The notes under the pieces are model-generated. The model worked only from the letters and a program-made list of their open reading frames with translations. It was not told the DNA's origin and did not search any database. Shown in pieces: positions 61,528 through 64,000 of a stretch of DNA of 64,000 nt; the first letter of the stretch is position 1, and each line of letters begins with the position of its first letter. The position numbers and the translations under genes are program-made. This DNA comes from Apis mellifera (lineage: Eukaryota; Arthropoda; Insecta; Hymenoptera; Apidae). The stretch covers positions 27,377,649-27,441,648 of the forward strand of contig NC_037638.1 of assembly GCF_003254395.2 (NCBI RefSeq), read 5' to 3'.

Positions 61528-61757
61528 AGGCTAACTGGCCGATTGGTTTATTTTCACTCTAAAACTAGGAAACAAGGGTTCGAACCAAGACAATTCTCGA
61601 AGCAAGATTAACAATGGTATACTCGTAATCTCTCGTGGTCGAAGTTAAGTACTAAATCGTAATCTTGTGAACGTGAAATAATTAAAATTAAAAAAAAGGG
61701 GGAGGGGGAATAACGTGGTAATGGATTGGATCGTAATAAGATTATCGACAAAGTGCA

Positions 61758-61763
61758 TTTATT
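61758..61763 (-). terminator. Possible polyadenylation signal AATAAA for the phosphatase gene
   Basis: AATAAA on the minus strand about 480 bp below the stop codon. It is the nearest canonical hexamer I find. A weaker TATAAA lies at about 61981. In DNA this AT-rich, such hexamers occur by chance, so the call is tentative. Confidence 0.25.
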
Positions 61764-61922
61764 TTCATTAATGACGAACGTATCTATCTCGAAAATAGCG
61801 TGTCAAAGGAACATATGTCGTAGGAGGGGAAAAAAGGGGGGGAGGAGGGATGGGCACCGATCGTTACTATACAAATATTTTCACATTTCGCAGAAACTCG
61901 TCGTCGTGATATCTTTTTTTTC

Positions 61923-61957
61923 CTCTTCTTCTTCTTCTTCTTCTTCTTCTTCTTCTT
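61923..61957. repeat. (TTC)n microsatellite
   Basis: About 11-12 TTC units. It would be (GAA)n in the predicted 3' UTR transcript of the minus-strand gene. Confidence 0.95.
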
Positions 61958-62240
61958 CCTTTTTTTGTATTTTTTTTTCGTTTATATTTTTTATCTCGAC
62001 GTTTCTCCCCCCAAGTAGGAAACAATCGTCCGCAATCGAACGAAAATTTGGTTAATCCCGTTTTGTTCTCGTTTCATCACGCGAGTTTCACGTGGGTTTC
62101 TCTCCGCCACGAGGACGAGGAGGGGGGACGAAAAGAACGGCGAATAATAAAACTCGGCGAGGGATGGACGCGAGATGTTGTTGGCGCGCGTTTAAGTAAA
62201 TATCGTAAATATATAATCACGCTTCCTAAATGGCACGTCG

Positions 62241-63061
62241 TCACTTGGTCTGATTGTATCTCCCTTTGGCCGACCGCCTGTTCGACTGGCTCGAGACGGC
62301 GAGCAAATTCTCCTCGAACGTGTCTACCGTGAAATCCTGCTCTTTCATCAATTTAGGCAATATCCTACTCGTTTGGCTGTTCGTTTGCCTCATTAAATCG
62401 ACAGGGTTTCTAGCCGAGGTGAGAATCCCGTTTCGAAGGTGGGACTTTCTCTTTTGCGGTTGCAATCGTTTAAAAAGGATGGGTCTTGTCGGGGCGGATT
62501 GCGGGGGAGGAGGCGGAGGCATTTTTGGCGGTGGCAACCGAGCGGGCGGTGCGTGGGGTAAGATACCGGCGGGCGTTCTGGACGGACAGGGCGGTGGCGG
62601 TGGTGGCGGTGGTGGCGGAAAACCTGGAATAGGGAATCCTGGTCTAGGTGGCGGTGGACGCATGGCTGGTCGCGGTGGTGGTCCGTACCTGAACGGCCTC
62701 GGCCCGTACATAGGTGGAGGAACTGGTGGCGGTGGTACCGGTGGCATGCCGGGCGGAGGTGGCATAGGACGGAAACCTGGCGGAGGGCCGGCGTAACCGA
62801 AATGCGCCGGTGAAAATGGACCGTCTTTCGCGAAACCGCGTCTCGTTGCTCCGAAACCTGGCGGACCCATCGTGTACGGGCTGCCCCCTGGATACTTGAA
62901 CGACACGCGCATCACTCTTCTACTATTGGCCGCCTCCGATCCTGCCGTACCCCTCGAATCCACGCTGATTTTGCTCGTGTCGATCTTCTCGCGCGGCACT
63001 TTCTGCAACGCGTTTATATAGATTTTACGATCGATGGGATATCCACGGGCCGTTTCGAACG
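62241..63061 (-). other. Exon C (terminal coding exon) of the DUSP11-like gene
   Basis: Starts after acceptor TTTGTTTCAG and completes a codon split as G|CG (Ala). It encodes the last helix of the phosphatase domain, a linker, the Pro-rich tail (roughly residues 95-230 of the visible protein) and a Lys/Arg-rich end. The 282-codon open frame extending to 63089 includes nine intron-derived codons before this acceptor. Confidence 0.85.
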
Positions 63062-63445
63062 CTGAAACAAACACCACAAGTGTACACACGCCAAATCTTC
63101 CGATCCAACACGGAACTCTTATCTCGCCATCCCATCTCCGCGCTCCCCTTTTACTCTCGTTACTTTTCTCTTTACCTTTCGATCGTCCACCTACCTTTTA
63201 AACAATTCTCCAGCTCCCAACCTAATTGCTGTACGAGATACCTGTAACGAGATACACCAATTTATTTCCTCCGATCCGACAATTTTTTTTTTTTTATTCC
63301 AAAACACCATTTTTTTTCCTCGTTAACGTTTCGTATTATTCGGTATCGCGTACGTACGATATGCTATTTCCGAGCCATACTAACCTACAAATTAGGTATC
63401 CGGAACGATTTACACCGTGAGTGCAATGAACCCCTACAATGTCAT
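62241..63445 (-). CDS. DUSP11/PIR1-like RNA 5'-phosphatase, 3' part of a spliced gene (three exons visible)
   Basis: DUSP11/PIR1 proteins are dual-specificity-phosphatase-fold enzymes that remove 5' phosphates from uncapped RNA, mainly in the nucleus (family knowledge). The coding exons are 63385-63445, 63195-63241 and 62241-63061, joined across consensus GT-AG introns in matching phases. The visible 308 residues begin inside the catalytic domain. At residues 6-13 is HCTHGVNR, the HCX5R loop with nucleophile Cys7 and phosphate-binding Arg13, followed by SGYLICRYLVQQLG and then AFETARGYPIDRKIYINALQ. That last segment fits the RG..(I/L)(E/D)R..YI..L helix of DUSP11 better than capping-enzyme phosphatase domains. 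After about residue 60 comes a Gly/Pro-rich, then poly-Pro tail, then a basic C-terminus ending at TGA (62241-62243). The N-terminal half, with the general-acid Asp region, lies beyond 64000, and no earlier exon is recognisable up to the edge. A GAA-repeat-containing 3' UTR follows. Confidence 0.87.
63195..63241 (-). other. Exon B (47 nt) of the DUSP11-like gene
   Basis: Bounded by acceptor CGTTACAG and donor AAAAG|GTAGGT. Encodes the end of the split Arg and YLVQQLGWELENCLK, continuing the helix after the active-site loop. The intron to exon C is 133 bp. Confidence 0.85.
63385..63445 (-). other. Exon A (61 nt), carries the catalytic HCX5R loop
   Basis: Bounded by acceptor TTTGTTTCAG and donor TTTGTAG|GTTAGT. 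Encodes DIVGVHCTHGVNRSGYLICR with split codons at both ends. The intron to exon B is 143 bp. Confidence 0.88.
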
Positions 63446-64000
63446 CTGAAACAAAAGAGAAAAAAACCAATCTTCAATTTGTATACGCGCGATAAGGTAT
63501 AAATTAATATCAATAGTTAAAATTAAAATAGTTCGACGGAGAGAAAGGGAGATGAATCGCGTTCGAACGTTTCATATTTTTCATCATTTTTCATCAACGA
63601 TACGATGAAAATGTACTGGTAAAAAAAAAAAAAAAGAAAGAAAGAAAGAAAAAAAAATAAAGGCAAAATGTTAACACATCGTTAACACATGGCGATATTC
63701 GAAACGAAGGAACGGTATTAAATTTAAAGGAACCGTTTATCTCGAAAGATTAATATAATAACCGGTGATAATGTAACAACTCGAAGGTGTTAACAGCGAA
63801 AGATATTTTCGAGGGTTCGTTCGAGTAAGATGGCGAGCCGAATAAGATGGAGCATACGTAAGCCGATTCCACGGATCATCAATTTAACCGAGAGCAGAGA
63901 GGGGTCGGCATATCTTCGGGCCCAGCAAGGGGCTGATTATAATATTACCGCAAATTACCGGTAAAATCTGCGACGAATTCGCAACGATTTCTCGACTCGG
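63446..64000 (-). other. Intron upstream of the catalytic exon (continues past the edge)
   Basis: No segment on the minus strand here reads as the preceding part of the phosphatase domain, so the upstream exon is probably outside the window and this is intron of at least 555 bp. It holds a poly-A/GAAA tract at 63620-63657 and a GC-balanced patch near 63850-63960. Confidence 0.6.

Larger units (their letters stand above)
58811..62240. other. AT-rich region rich in poly-A/T and TA repeats, includes the phosphatase 3' UTR
   Basis: Long A and T tracts (60603-60629, 60857-60887, 60948-60966) and TA runs (59509-59526, 61163-61190, 61409-61527) dominate. The part nearest 62240 must hold the 3' UTR of the minus-strand phosphatase gene. 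Its end is not certain. The rest is without a recognisable gene. Confidence 0.6.

Noticed and set aside
61536..61590. tRNA-like A-box (TGGCCGATTGG) and B-box (GGTTCGAACC) 40 bp apart
   Set aside because: T-stem and acceptor stem do not pair, so it is not a tRNA gene; at most a degraded tRNA-derived repeat.
62254..62796. Gly-rich plus-strand frame
   Set aside because: Antisense shadow of the proline-rich exon of the phosphatase gene.
1..64000. CRISPR arrays, bacterial operons, phage or viral genes
   Set aside because: No spaced direct repeats, no Shine-Dalgarno-led gene runs and no viral protein signatures. The sequence is an animal nuclear genome.

Overview
The window looks like nuclear DNA of a bee, most likely Apis or a close relative. 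The base composition is AT-rich but full of CpG (TTCGAA, TCGA and GATCGA are everywhere). Microsatellites are dense, and the one clear transposon is a mariner element. There is also a nuclear copy of an insect-type, very AT-rich mitochondrial cox1. Spliceosomal introns are short (133 and 143 bp). Nothing suggests a bacterial or viral origin.

Only one host protein gene can be recognised. It lies at the right edge on the minus strand (62241-63445). Three exons spell the end of a dual-specificity phosphatase of the DUSP11/PIR1 type (RNA 5'-triphosphatase/diphosphatase family), including its HCTHGVNR active-site loop, followed by a long proline-rich tail. Its 5' exons lie beyond base 64000. The DNA below its stop codon is very AT-rich and carries poly-A/T and (TA)n tracts; it probably contains the 3' UTR.

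The remaining ~62 kb has no recognisable coding gene. Landmarks from left to right are: a CpG-rich block with splice-donor-like sites (about 3.5-5.6 kb); an antisense cox1 NUMT (12862-13778); an internally deleted mariner with perfect 30-bp terminal inverted repeats (33728-34662); a second CpG-rich, 5'-UTR-like block (41.3-42.3 kb); a 90-residue interval open on both strands (44906-45178); a pair of ~110-bp inverted repeats about 600 bp apart (51149-51963); and the AT-rich stretch before the phosphatase gene.

Between these are short, GC-balanced islands rich in transcription-factor-like sites (Runx, Sox/POU, forkhead/Hox, E-box, nuclear receptor). They resemble conserved non-coding elements of a developmental or neural regulatory landscape, or of very long introns. 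That reading is inference. Most long open frames in the window are low-complexity or start at GTG, and were not annotated as genes.
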